Below are positions 54,234-62,942 of a DNA stretch of 64,000 nt, piece after piece. The position numbers were made by a program, and so were the translations under genes. Every line of letters starts with the position of its first letter. The first letter of the stretch is position 1. The stretch comes from Thermoplasmatota archaeon (GTDB taxonomy: Archaea > Thermoplasmatota > Thermoplasmata > Thermoplasmatales > Thermoplasmataceae): assembly GCA_023379435.1 (NCBI GenBank), contig JAMCUH010000053.1, positions 1-64,000 of the forward strand, read 5' to 3'. The notes under the pieces are model-generated. The model was not told where the DNA came from and did not search any database. It saw only the letters and a program-made list of their open reading frames with translations.

Positions 54234-54897
54234 TCTCGGCACAGTTGATTATGCGCTCTCTCTTGATCTGCAGAGAAAACTTGTAAGATTGAGGAAGGAG
54301 GAGAGGATAGGTAATACCATACTATTTTTGGAGCATAACCCTGTATACACCATCGGGAGGAAACATGATCCGGGGAATTATCCTCATATAAATCCTGTTG
54401 TCACGGAGAGAGGAGGCGACATAACCTACCATGGGCCCGGGCAGATTGTAACATACATGATCTTCGATACGAGAGTGAATGGAAAGAGAGACGTTGGCAA
54501 GCTCCTTCATGACGTTGAAACTGCCGTTATTGGTGCAGCAGCGATCTGTGGCTTCAGGCTTCACGTGGGATCTGAACCCGGCTTCTGGTTTGGTGATAAA
54601 AAGGTTGGATCACTGGGCATGGCCATGGATGACTACGTTTCCTTTCATGGCATATCACTGAACTATGATCCACGTGTGCTGGATGGATTCATGCGGATCA
54701 GACCATGTGGCCTGCCCCCTGAAGTCATGGATTACATTCCGGTTGAACCTGAGCTTTTCAGAGAGAACATGACTGAGATGTTATCACGAATCTATGGCAA
54801 ATTCAGGCAAGTGGATTATGATTATATTCTGTCACTGGTATCAGGATATAATACCAATATCCCAGAGCCTCTCGGTGATACCAAGTCTCTTGTTTGA
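54193..54897 (+). CDS. lipB: Octanoyl/lipoyl transferase LipB
   Basis: 234 residues. RGGDITYHGPGQIVTYMIFD, the catalytic Lys in FGDKKVGSLGMAM and the Cys in RIRPCGLPPEV are the LipB signature; TTG start inside E3 with a 41-nt overlap. LipB moves octanoyl from a carrier to the lipoyl domain before LipA acts. It closes the operon and overlaps the convergent cobalamin adenosyltransferase gene by 57 nt. Confidence 0.92.
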   Translation: MDQVSLSITNLRADLGTVDYALSLDLQRKLVRLRKEERIGNTILFLEHNPVYTIGRKHDPGNYPHINPVVTERGGDITYHGPGQIVTYMIFDTRVNGKRDVGKLLHDVETAVIGAAAICGFRLHVGSEPGFWFGDKKVGSLGMAMDDYVSFHGISLNYDPRVLDGFMRIRPCGLPPEVMDYIPVEPELFRENMTEMLSRIYGKFRQVDYDYILSLVSGYNTNIPEPLGDTKSLV

Positions 54898-55374
54898 CAC
54901 AACTGCCATCATAAATAGCAGGGAAGAAAGCCTGTTGGCATATTTAAGCACCGATTTCGATATTTCCATATGTTCCTTAAGGTGAACAATCCTTCTCTCT
55001 GCTGATCTCGAAACAACCCTTGCGATGTGGAGGGTTGCAGCTTCCTCTGATCCCCCAGGTATGACGAACAGCCTGATCTTGCCAATTTCCTCCTTGTAGG
55101 CCCTTGTTCTCTCCTCTATCCACTGAACCCTGTCTTCACCCAGCTTCTTCTTTTTTCCCTGGAAACCTATATCCTCGCCCATCAAATAGAGGTCCTCCTG
55201 GCATTGTTGCAAATCTGCTATGATATCAGACCACTTTGACTTCACAAGGGCCATGCCAATGAATGATATGGACTCATCAATTGCACCTTCAACATCAATT
55301 CTGGCAGAACTTTTGGATTCCCTGGAGCGGTCTACTGTATCCGTACTCCCGGAATCCCCTCTACCCGTGAACAT
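54841..55374 (-). CDS. PduO-type cob(I)alamin adenosyltransferase
   Basis: 177 residues. RLFVIPGGSEEAATLHIARVVSRSAERRI is the PduO/MMAB catalytic segment, preceded by an N-terminal TGRGDSGSTDTVD that resembles the ATP-binding TGxGDxGxT motif and GAIDESISFIGMAL (the DE of GTVDELN). It makes adenosylcobalamin, the cofactor required by the methylmalonyl-CoA mutase encoded about 14 kb away. Confidence 0.85.
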   Translation of the reverse strand: MFTGRGDSGSTDTVDRSRESKSSARIDVEGAIDESISFIGMALVKSKWSDIIADLQQCQEDLYLMGEDIGFQGKKKKLGEDRVQWIEERTRAYKEEIGKIRLFVIPGGSEEAATLHIARVVSRSAERRIVHLKEHMEISKSVLKYANRLSSLLFMMAVVSNKRLGITERLWDIGIIS

Positions 55375-55504
55375 GCTATGAGATTCCTATTTATGATATA
55401 GTCCTTTTCACACTTTCATATTGAAGGATATTTCTCTGTTGCAGCCATTTTCACGACTGTATTTAAGTCATCTCGTTACCATGCAGGAAAATTTGTGCGC
55501 AAAA

Positions 55505-55512
55505 ATTTAATT
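55505..55512 (+). promoter_or_regulatory. TATA-like box of the NfeD-like gene
   Basis: ATTTAATT is centred about 26 nt before the ATG at 55535, selecting that start over 55511. Confidence 0.45.
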
Positions 55513-55534
55513 GTTAAAGGCATATGGTAAAGAT

Positions 55535-55843
55535 ATGGGTCTTTCCGGAGCTGCACTTGACATCGTTCTCATCCTTGTTGCACTTGCATTCTTTCTCCTT
55601 GGTGCATGGATGGGCAGGATGCTCACAAGGTATCCTTTCGGCAGAAAACCCTACACTGGAATGGAATCGCTCATCGGATCAACAGGGGTCATCAAATCCA
55701 TAAAAGGAGAGAGCATGGAGGTAACCGTGGATGGCCAGGTATGGATAGCATTCTATGATGAGAGGAAGAACTTCAAAGCAGGGGATGAGGTTGTGGTGAA
55801 AGGCGTGGAAGGCCTCAAACTTAAGGTGGATCAGAAAAAATAA
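55535..55843 (+). CDS. Small NfeD-like membrane protein
   Basis: About 102 residues: one transmembrane helix (LDIVLILVALAFFLLGAWMG), a basic stop-transfer segment and a C-terminal OB-fold domain (LIGSTGVIKSIKGESMEVTV, EVVVKGVEGLKLKV) like that of NfeD. NfeD proteins partner with stomatin/SPFH proteins in membrane quality control, but no stomatin gene is adjacent. It is 2 nt from the convergent aminotransferase. Confidence 0.75.
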   Translation: MGLSGAALDIVLILVALAFFLLGAWMGRMLTRYPFGRKPYTGMESLIGSTGVIKSIKGESMEVTVDGQVWIAFYDERKNFKAGDEVVVKGVEGLKLKVDQKK

Positions 55844-55845
55844 TT

Positions 55846-56859
55846 TTATTTGAAAAATGGGTCTATCCTGTCCAGGGCTTCCTGCAACTTCTCCGTTTCA
55901 AGTATGAAGCTGATGCGGAACCCTGAATCATCATGCATGAATTCACCTGGAACAAGCAAAACTCCTGTCTTTTTGAGAATTCTGGTGCATAAATCAACCG
56001 AGCCTTTCTCTCCAAAATTTATGAAGCCCACTGGGGCGGAATCAGGTTTTATCCATGACAGTTTTCTATGATCACTTACAAAATCATGAACCATACTGAG
56101 ATTCCTTTCCATTATGAGTTTTGCCCTCTCCTCAAAATATTTCAGGTGCTTCATCACCATGCTTGCGGCCCACATTGAATGGGCAGGAACACCGGGGGAG
56201 ACGGTATCTATGATATTGATCAGATCATCAGAGTACTCATCATCACAGATTATCCACCCTGCTTTCATGGGACTCAGGCCGAAGTATTTCGTTGTGGTTC
56301 CACTGACAATTATTCCAGAATGCGGTTTGAAAGCGGTCCTCTTTTTCCTGTTAAACAAAATGAATGTCTCATCTGCGAAGAGGATATTTTCTCCTTCTCT
56401 TACATCATTCAAAAAACTGTCAGGTCTTATTCCAAGAGGGTTGTTCGGAAGGCTCATCATTATTTTTTTTCCATGGAGTTCATCACCCATGGAAAATTCT
56501 TCTATTTCAAGTCCAGCCAGAGAAGCTGCAGAATACATTGGCTCATACTCAGGCTTTGATATCATAACTTTCTCAGTCATCGTTTTCATCAGAAGAGCGG
56601 AAATGTATATGGCAGTAGACCCCGATGACACCGGATGAATATATATCTCATCAACTCCAAGGAGACTACCGATGGCTCTGATGTATTCCCTCCTTATATC
56701 TTTGGAATTCACGAAGGTTTCCTCGTCGTGGTGATCTATTCCAGCTTTTTCTGGATCAGGAAAATGCAGATCGTTCTTTGCCAGATTGTATGTGCAGGCA
56801 TCAGACATTCCATCTATCCATCGAAACATCCTTACCTGGTTGGTCTTTATTAAGGACAT
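55846..56859 (-). CDS. PLP-dependent aminotransferase, class I/II
   Basis: 337 residues. SSGSTAIYISALLM, SLPNNPLGIRPDSF (Asn contact), ILFADETFILFN (Asp/Tyr region) and SGTTTKYFGLSPMKAGWII (the PLP Lys) give the fold-type I signature, with R of GFRISFILE near the C-terminus. It is short for the class, resembling histidinol-phosphate or aromatic aminotransferases. The substrate is not assigned. Confidence 0.8.
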   Translation of the reverse strand: MSLIKTNQVRMFRWIDGMSDACTYNLAKNDLHFPDPEKAGIDHHDEETFVNSKDIRREYIRAIGSLLGVDEIYIHPVSSGSTAIYISALLMKTMTEKVMISKPEYEPMYSAASLAGLEIEEFSMGDELHGKKIMMSLPNNPLGIRPDSFLNDVREGENILFADETFILFNRKKRTAFKPHSGIIVSGTTTKYFGLSPMKAGWIICDDEYSDDLINIIDTVSPGVPAHSMWAASMVMKHLKYFEERAKLIMERNLSMVHDFVSDHRKLSWIKPDSAPVGFINFGEKGSVDLCTRILKKTGVLLVPGEFMHDDSGFRISFILETEKLQEALDRIDPFFK

Positions 56860-56998
56860 TCTTGGACATCACTAAAGAATAGATTAATCTCACTGGAATT
56901 TTTCAATATTCAATTTTAATGTATTTCATTTTTTAAGAAACTACATTGCTGGATAATAGGATGCTTAAGATTTTCACAGGGAAGCGCTATGCATAAAA

Positions 56999-57649
56999 TC
57001 ATGGAAAACCCTCATCCTCTGGTATCCTTACAAAGGAAGATAGTGTGAATGGGTCATCCATGATAAGAGGGAAAAGTCTGGCATCTTTTTTTCTCCTTCT
57101 GAGTCTGAACCTGAACCGCAGGCGCAGTCTCCTGATCTCCTGATCCATGATGTCCATGAGGGCCTTTTCTATCTCCTGTCCGGAAGTTGTTCCCAAGACA
57201 AAACCAAAGGAATACTTTTTCCTTCCCGTCAGTGATTTCCCTGACCTGATTATGACGGAATACACTGCCTGAATTTCAGGAACCATGTTCGGTACATTCA
57301 CGATATTTCTCATGAACTGTGGATAGTAGAAGTCCCTGAACTTCCTGTTTCTTCTGCTATTCACGTAGAGAACAGAATGCAGCGTCCGGGGTGGCGGCCC
57401 CGATAATTCAACACTGCAGTTGTAGATTCTTTCAAAAAAAGACTTCATGATGGTAAACTGTCCATCTGAACTGCTTCCAATAAAGAATGATGTGGATCCG
57501 TTCTGTGAAATTACAACGAACCTGTTTTCCTCGTGGTAATCTGGTATAAGCAGCGGGCATCTTTCCCTATACATGATCAAATCTGTCTTGATGTCCTCAG
57601 CATTGAATGTTATTTTACCCCATTTTATGACAGGGGGAGTATATCCCAT
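56999..57649 (-). CDS. Unknown protein with an Arg-rich helix
   Basis: 216 residues with no recognised domain. The N-terminal 100 residues are strand-rich with an aromatic cluster; residues about 170-190 form a striking basic stretch (RRLRLRFRFRLRRRKKDARL) that could bind RNA or DNA. No neighbour suggests a role: the gene lies 49 nt downstream of the Gfo/Idh gene on the same strand. Confidence 0.55.
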   Translation of the reverse strand: MGYTPPVIKWGKITFNAEDIKTDLIMYRERCPLLIPDYHEENRFVVISQNGSTSFFIGSSSDGQFTIMKSFFERIYNCSVELSGPPPRTLHSVLYVNSRRNRKFRDFYYPQFMRNIVNVPNMVPEIQAVYSVIIRSGKSLTGRKKYSFGFVLGTTSGQEIEKALMDIMDQEIRRLRLRFRFRLRRRKKDARLFPLIMDDPFTLSSFVRIPEDEGFP

Positions 57650-57696
57650 TTATGGTATAATGACATTTTATTAAAAATAATTATGGAGGCATCTGC

Positions 57697-58671
57697 TCAT
57701 TTCAACGCAATTGATTTTCCTGAAAGTACTGAGTCAACTGCAGAATTGACAACGTTAACAACAATGGCTCCATCCTCTCCCTTCGCAAGCAGTGTTTCCT
57801 TTCCATCAATTTCATTCCTGAATGCCTCAAGTTCCTTGTGATACATGTTTATTCCCTTAAAATCACCTATCTTATTGCCATTCAGATAAAGGGATGAATC
57901 AGTATCTGTAGAGAAATGATTTCTTGAGAGTATAAGGCCTTCAGTTCCCATTATGCTGAGGGAGTTGTCCGGGATCTCGACTTCTCTGGAGGATAGCATG
58001 GAGGCTGTATGTCTGCTGTAAAGAAGATCGATGAGAAATGTATTCTCTATTGTGGATTCCTTTGGATGGCGCCATCCGTATACACGTTCGGGTTTTCCTC
58101 CGGATATTTTTATGATCGTGTCAAGAACATGCACACCCGTTCCCATGACAGAACCACCTCCTGCCATTTCTGGTTTATTCCACCATGCCCTCTTTTCATC
58201 TGTATTACTGGAGGAGCCAGCGCCACACCACATTCCCGAGATCCTGAGCAGGTCTCCAATCTCCTCTCTCCTCATGAGTTCCAGTATCCTGGAAAGTGCC
58301 GGGTGGAATCTTAGATGAAATCCTACTCCCAGAATCACACCTCTTCTTCTTGCCGTGTCTATGAGATCATCTGCTTCCTGCTTTGAAAGCGTCATCTGTT
58401 TCTCTAACAGAACATGAATATTTTTTTCAAGGAATTTTTTGGCCTGTGAATAATGTAGACTGTTTGGTGAGGATATGTAGACAGCATCTATGCCAGAATT
58501 ACAGAGTTCGTCCAGTGAGGAGCAGGCAAGGGCATTGTGTTGCTTTGCTATCTCACCGGCCTTATCCTCATCTCTGCTGTACACAGCAGACAATTCAAAC
58601 CCTGAATCTTTTATCTGTGGTATTATTCTCCTCAACGCATGATTGCCCAGGGGCGTTATTCCTATTTTCAT
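57697..58671 (-). CDS. Gfo/Idh/MocA-family oxidoreductase
   Basis: 324 residues. The N-terminal NAD(P)-binding domain begins KIGITPLGNHALRRIIPQIK, a variant of the GxGxxG motif. The EKP-like motif is VLLEKQMTLSKQEADDLI, and the substrate region GSVMGTGVHVLDTIIKISGG follows. Family members oxidise or reduce sugars or inositols with NAD(P). The motif has Gln where Pro is common, so the substrate is hard to guess. Confidence 0.8.
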   Translation of the reverse strand: MKIGITPLGNHALRRIIPQIKDSGFELSAVYSRDEDKAGEIAKQHNALACSSLDELCNSGIDAVYISSPNSLHYSQAKKFLEKNIHVLLEKQMTLSKQEADDLIDTARRRGVILGVGFHLRFHPALSRILELMRREEIGDLLRISGMWCGAGSSSNTDEKRAWWNKPEMAGGGSVMGTGVHVLDTIIKISGGKPERVYGWRHPKESTIENTFLIDLLYSRHTASMLSSREVEIPDNSLSIMGTEGLILSRNHFSTDTDSSLYLNGNKIGDFKGINMYHKELEAFRNEIDGKETLLAKGEDGAIVVNVVNSAVDSVLSGKSIALK

Positions 58672-58906
58672 AACTGAGTAGAATTTGAATCTATATGAGT
58701 ATTTCCTGTTTTTTGATCTGCAGAATTATCTGGGTATGGATATTGTTTTCAAAGCAGGATAAAGACTGCGTTGAAACATATTCCAAAAGGATGTATAAGT
58801 GAAAGAAACGATATGTAGTATGCGTGATTAAATGAAATGTTAGTTCAATCGGAAGAAATTTATCATTACGGTTCAAACTTTATCTTTTCACTCCTCATAT
58901 TCCCCC

Positions 58907-60157
58907 ATGGGAAATGAAATGAAGATCCCGGCATTAGATGACATACGATCAGCTGCCGACTTCCTGAAGGGGAAAATAAATCTAACCAGACTTGACCATT
59001 CCAGGATATTCAGTGAAAGATTCAGATCGGAGATATGGTTTAAACCGGAGAATCTTCAGAAGACAGGTTCTTTCAAAATAAGAGGCGCAATCATAAAATT
59101 GAACTCACTGTCTGCAGAAGAAAGGAAGAGAGGTATCATTGCCGTAAGTGCAGGAAACCATGCACAGGGTGTTGCGCTTGCTGCGAAGATACTTGGTATA
59201 GATGTCAAGATTGTAATGCCAAAAAATACAACGCCAACGAAAATCAATGCTGTTGAGGAATATGGTGCAAGGATTGTCCTATCAGGAAATGATTATGCCG
59301 AGGCCAGAGAGGAGGCAGTAAAAATAATGAATTCTGAAGGCAGATCCTTCATTGAAGGCTTCAATGATCCATTCATTGTTGCAGGGCAGGGGACCATTGG
59401 CCTGGAAATTATGGAAGAGATGCCTGATACAGAGCAGATCGTTGTTCCGGTCGGCGGAGGAGGTCTCATATCAGGCATTGCCATAGCTGCCAAATCCATG
59501 AATAGAAAAGTGAAGATAATAGGTGTTCAATCAGAGCACTACAGCTCATTCATGAAGTCATTCTATTCCGGGAAGGTCACAGATAGCACATATGGCACAA
59601 CCATTGCTGATGGCATCGCCATAAGGATCCCAGGAGATCTGAATCTGGAAATTGCAAAGAGGTATGTTGATCAGGTTGTAACAGTGGATGAGGAAAGTAT
59701 AGCACTTGCCATATATTCCCTTCTGGACAGAAACAAGTATCTGGTGGAGCCAGCCGGAGCAGCTGGCTTCGGCGCTCTTCTTTCCGGTAGCATTGATGTG
59801 GAAGGCAAGAAAACAGTCTTTGTCCTTTCCGGTGGTAATATCAACCTTCTCCTTCTTTCAAAGATCATTTACAAGTCCATGGAAAAGGAGAGTTCACTCG
59901 TAAGGATATCATTCAAGATACCTGACAGGCCAGGAACACTGTACAGGATTGCCCAGGTCATATCAAACGTTGGAGGAAACATATACCATGCGGAGGTAGA
60001 CAATCTTGAGGAGAATACACCGGTTGGATACCAGAGTGTTTCTTTTACAGTGAATCTCAGGAACGCATCCCATGCTGAAATACTTTCGTCGGAGCTAAAA
60101 AAACTGGGTTGGGTATTCACAATGGTGCATGGATCTCAGACTATGGAGAAATCCTGA
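58907..60157 (+). CDS. ilvA: Threonine ammonia-lyase (dehydratase)
   Basis: 416 residues. The PLP Lys lies in KTGSFKIRGAIIKLN, AVSAGNHAQGVALAAK and the phosphate-binding glycine loop VPVGGGGLISGIAIA follow, and a C-terminal ACT domain (about 335-410, RISFKIPDRPGTLYRIAQVI) should bind an allosteric amino acid. It converts threonine to 2-oxobutanoate, which feeds isoleucine synthesis or, through the 2-oxoacid dehydrogenase, propionyl-CoA. Confidence 0.93.
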   Translation: MGNEMKIPALDDIRSAADFLKGKINLTRLDHSRIFSERFRSEIWFKPENLQKTGSFKIRGAIIKLNSLSAEERKRGIIAVSAGNHAQGVALAAKILGIDVKIVMPKNTTPTKINAVEEYGARIVLSGNDYAEAREEAVKIMNSEGRSFIEGFNDPFIVAGQGTIGLEIMEEMPDTEQIVVPVGGGGLISGIAIAAKSMNRKVKIIGVQSEHYSSFMKSFYSGKVTDSTYGTTIADGIAIRIPGDLNLEIAKRYVDQVVTVDEESIALAIYSLLDRNKYLVEPAGAAGFGALLSGSIDVEGKKTVFVLSGGNINLLLLSKIIYKSMEKESSLVRISFKIPDRPGTLYRIAQVISNVGGNIYHAEVDNLEENTPVGYQSVSFTVNLRNASHAEILSSELKKLGWVFTMVHGSQTMEKS

Positions 60158-60414
60158 AAGGCAGTATGCTGAATTAATCTCTCCTCATGGCGTTCCACAT
60201 TTGCCCTTACTATACCGGTAATGCAGAATGTGATGAGCTCATCTATCTTTTCCCTTTCTCCGGTAACAACCATCTTTACCGTGCCATCGGGCTGATTTGT
60301 AACCCATCCGAACAATCCAAGGTTTCTTGCCATATTACATGTCTGATTTCTGAAGTTCACACCCTGAACCCTCCCGTAAAATACAACCTCCTTTGTGATC
60401 TCATTTCTACCCAT
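60136..60414 (-). CDS. acyP: Acylphosphatase
   Basis: 92 residues, single domain. The catalytic Arg and Asn are present in FYGRVQGVNFRNQTCN and LFGWVTNQPDGTVKMVV. It hydrolyses acyl phosphates. The gene overlaps the convergent ilvA by 22 nt. Confidence 0.92.
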   Translation of the reverse strand: MGRNEITKEVVFYGRVQGVNFRNQTCNMARNLGLFGWVTNQPDGTVKMVVTGEREKIDELITFCITGIVRANVERHEERLIQHTAFQDFSIV

Positions 60415-60531
60415 GGTGGAGGATCACCTTTAAAAATATTAACGTAACAAGGAAATGAATACCGAGAGAAGATCTGCATGGCATTGAACAGCAACGTGCT
60501 TTAATAATACAGACTCCCAGACCAGCAACTG

Positions 60532-60539
60532 TTATATTT
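60532..60539 (+). promoter_or_regulatory. TATA-like box of the MBL-fold gene
   Basis: TTATATTT is centred about 25 nt before the ATG at 60560. Confidence 0.45.
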
Positions 60540-60559
60540 CACTGAAACATGATGACTGA

Positions 60560-61321
60560 ATGGATGGCATATGCTTTGCGGCCCTTTCCAGCGGCAGCAG
60601 GGGAAACTGTATAATGATATGGGACAGTGAAGACACCATAATCATTGATATGGGAATATCCAACAGGAGATTTATGTCACTTTCATCGCAGTTCATCAGT
60701 GATCATGGAAGCATATCTCTCCTCGTGACACATGAGCATAGCGATCACTGTTCCGGCGTTTCGACATTTATCTCCAAACGTATGGGGGATGTTTATGCAA
60801 CTCCAGGGACACTTGAGGCCATGGGTCTTCCGGGTTATTCCATAGGATCATCAATGATCATAGGTAACTTTGTAATTGAACGCATTGATATATCACACGA
60901 TGCTGCTGAGCCCGCTGCATTTGTCATAAGGAACTCAGGAATAAAGATTACTGTTGCATCTGACATGGGCAAGGTGCCAGAAAGGCTTATCACGGCTGGA
61001 AAAGACTCCGATCTGATTGCACTTGAGGCAAACCATGATGTCCAGATGTTAAAAAGCGGAAACTACCCTGAACCTCTCAAGAGGAGGATACTGGGAGAAC
61101 ATGGTCATCTCTCAAATGATCAGAGTGCCGAGGCCCTGTCCCGGATGGTTTCGAAGAAGTCAAAAATAGTGTTGACTCATCTCAGTCAGGAAAATAATCT
61201 TGAGGATCTTGCTGTCGGAAGTGTGAAATCGTATCTTGAAAACAGAGGAGTAGAATATTCCTCCATTGAATGTGCCAGTCAGTGGCAGCCTAGGGCATAC
61301 CATTCATGGTCTCAGCATTAG
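60560..61321 (+). CDS. Metallo-beta-lactamase-fold hydrolase
   Basis: 253 residues. FAALSSGSRGNCIMIWD is the YycJ/RNase-like opening, THEHSDHCSG supplies the HxHxDH metal site, ISHDAAEPAAFVI and TVASDMGKVPERL the following metal His and Asp, and LTHLSQENN the last His. It is a hydrolase of the YycJ-like branch, perhaps a nuclease. Substrate unknown. Confidence 0.82.
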   Translation: MDGICFAALSSGSRGNCIMIWDSEDTIIIDMGISNRRFMSLSSQFISDHGSISLLVTHEHSDHCSGVSTFISKRMGDVYATPGTLEAMGLPGYSIGSSMIIGNFVIERIDISHDAAEPAAFVIRNSGIKITVASDMGKVPERLITAGKDSDLIALEANHDVQMLKSGNYPEPLKRRILGEHGHLSNDQSAEALSRMVSKKSKIVLTHLSQENNLEDLAVGSVKSYLENRGVEYSSIECASQWQPRAYHSWSQH

Positions 61322-61351
61322 ATTAAATATTTACCAGTAATGAAGAAAGGA

Positions 61352-61424
61352 AGCCCCGTGGTGTAGTGGCCAAGCATTTCGGACTTTGGATCCGACGACG
61401 GCAGTTCAAATCTGCCCGGGGCTA
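61352..61424 (+). tRNA. tRNA-Gln (UUG)
   Basis: Acceptor stem AGCCCCG pairs with CGGGGCT, discriminator A. Anticodon stem TCGGA/TCCGA holds the loop CTTTGGA with anticodon TTG. T-arm GGCAG-TTCAAAT-CTGCC is perfect. No intron. The next gene starts 11 nt after its 3' end. Confidence 0.95.
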
Positions 61425-61434
61425 TGGTGATCCA

Positions 61435-61629
61435 ATGATAGAAATAATAGGAAGGGAAAGAAAGACACTGAAATTAGCCAAAGAGTGCACTGTTAATGAA
61501 CTCATGGAAAATCTTGGTCTTAGTCCAGAGAGTTATGTGCCGGTGTTGAACAACATTCCAGTCACAGGAGAGAAGGTCGTGAAATCTGGAGACCATATGG
61601 TGTTTCAGGAGGTTTTTTCTGGCGGATAA
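61435..61629 (+). CDS. Ubiquitin-like small modifier (SAMP/ThiS/MoaD-like)
   Basis: 64 residues from ATG 61435, ending VFSGG, the C-terminal di-glycine needed for activation by an E1-like enzyme. MIEIIGRERKTLKLAKECTV, then ELMENLGLSPESYVPVLNNI fits the beta-grasp fold. It could be a protein modifier (SAMP) or a sulfur carrier for tRNA thiolation or molybdopterin. A longer frame back to 61366 runs through the tRNA and is rejected. It overlaps the cca gene by 25 nt, tail to tail. Confidence 0.85.
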   Translation: MIEIIGRERKTLKLAKECTVNELMENLGLSPESYVPVLNNIPVTGEKVVKSGDHMVFQEVFSGG

Positions 61630-62942
61630 AAATCCCAATCGTCTTCCGGAAGTATATTCCTGGAATAGAATTTTCGCATGATCGACCTTCTTTCCCCTGA
61701 GGCAGTTATTTCTTCAATCAGTGTTTTGTCCTTTATTTTTTCCAGCGTCTTTCCTATATTGTAATCCTTTAAATGCATCATAACATAATCTTCAATCCCA
61801 AGGGATTTTTCAGGTATGTCAAAATACAATCTGTCACCCTTAATGTATGGGCCAATGTGACCCTTCACCTTCCTGTACTTTTCAATAAAATCATGCGTCC
61901 TTTCCGAATCAGCAGGAGGCCCATCCTTCACAGAAAATTTCCTGGAAGCTGAGAAAAGATGCTCGATAAGGATCTCAATATTTTTTCCCAGATCTATTTC
62001 AAAGTTTATTGGCTGAAACCCCCCCATTTCAATTATTCTGAGAAGGGCGGAAGCAAACTTCTCTGCCTGAGGATATATAATATCATCGGTGATGTCCGGT
62101 TTTGGCAGGCTGAATAGAGTGAAGTTTGTTCCCCTCTGCATTTTCTGTATTTTTCTTCTCCTGCCCCATACAAAATAGGAAATATCTGGTCTGATCAGAA
62201 ATTCTCTAGACAAAACACGTAATTTTGACAGATTTTCAATGCTCACAGCTGCACCTGCATTTCTCCTTTGATCCACAGGATCCACTATAACTAATGGATC
62301 TTTGAAATCCTTCTTTCCATGGCCTTCAATATCTATGGATATTTTTCCCTTTGAAGTGGAAAAGAAATCAATCACACCATGGAATGATCCGAAGTGAACA
62401 ACGAGCAGCTCACAGACGTACCCAGAGAATCCTTTCACACTTACCTGTGAACCATACAATCCCGAGCTTTTCAAAAATGCCTTTAGCAATCTTACCTGAT
62501 TCCTGCCATCTATGCTCAGATGCTCATTGACATATTGTGTGTGGAGGGGACTTCTGTCCACTGCAGTTATAATTTTCTCGCCTTTTGACATTCTGTAACA
62601 GGGAACAACGTCCACCTTGAAACCTAGATGATGCCCGGAAACGTAGGGGTGCTCGGCATACCTTTCATTACCATCCCTGAGCACATTGTGACCCACAAGA
62701 AGACCGAAATTTATGATTTCCTTGAGTGAATAGCTCCTGTCAAATGCAATGAAAATATCTATGTCTGGGTCAATGAAGGTCCCTTTGGAAACAGAACCAA
62801 CAAGAATTGGTTCGGCACGAATCTTAAGCCTTTCACACTCTCCTTCTATTTTACTGATAAGTTCCCTTGAAGCTTTAAGAACATTCTTCTCTTCTTCCCT
62901 AGAAGGTAATATATGATGTAAGGCCCTTTCAGTGACATTCAT
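61605..62942 (-). CDS. cca: CCA-adding enzyme, archaeal class I
   Basis: 445 residues. The nucleotidyltransferase motif is VGSVSKGTFIDPDIDIFIAF (GS...DxD), with the third carboxylate in FKVDVVPCYRM. AVDRSPLHTQYVNEHL and RLLKAFLKSSGLYGSQVSVKGFSGY follow. It adds CCA to tRNA 3' ends, none of which is encoded in the two tRNA genes here. It overlaps nac by 4 nt. Confidence 0.95.
   Translation of the reverse strand: MNVTERALHHILPSREEEKNVLKASRELISKIEGECERLKIRAEPILVGSVSKGTFIDPDIDIFIAFDRSYSLKEIINFGLLVGHNVLRDGNERYAEHPYVSGHHLGFKVDVVPCYRMSKGEKIITAVDRSPLHTQYVNEHLSIDGRNQVRLLKAFLKSSGLYGSQVSVKGFSGYVCELLVVHFGSFHGVIDFFSTSKGKISIDIEGHGKKDFKDPLVIVDPVDQRRNAGAAVSIENLSKLRVLSREFLIRPDISYFVWGRRRKIQKMQRGTNFTLFSLPKPDITDDIIYPQAEKFASALLRIIEMGGFQPINFEIDLGKNIEILIEHLFSASRKFSVKDGPPADSERTHDFIEKYRKVKGHIGPYIKGDRLYFDIPEKSLGIEDYVMMHLKDYNIGKTLEKIKDKTLIEEITASGERRSIMRKFYSRNILPEDDWDFYPPEKTS

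Noticed and set aside
58691-58876. 61-codon minus-strand frame between the Gfo/Idh and threonine ammonia-lyase genes
   Set aside because: His/Phe/Ile-rich translation of AT-rich intergenic DNA, no start signals, and it overlaps the ilvA promoter region.
61366-61434. N-terminal extension of the ubiquitin-like gene through the tRNA
   Set aside because: The extension is the antisense-free translation of tRNA-Gln; the beta-grasp domain begins at ATG 61435.
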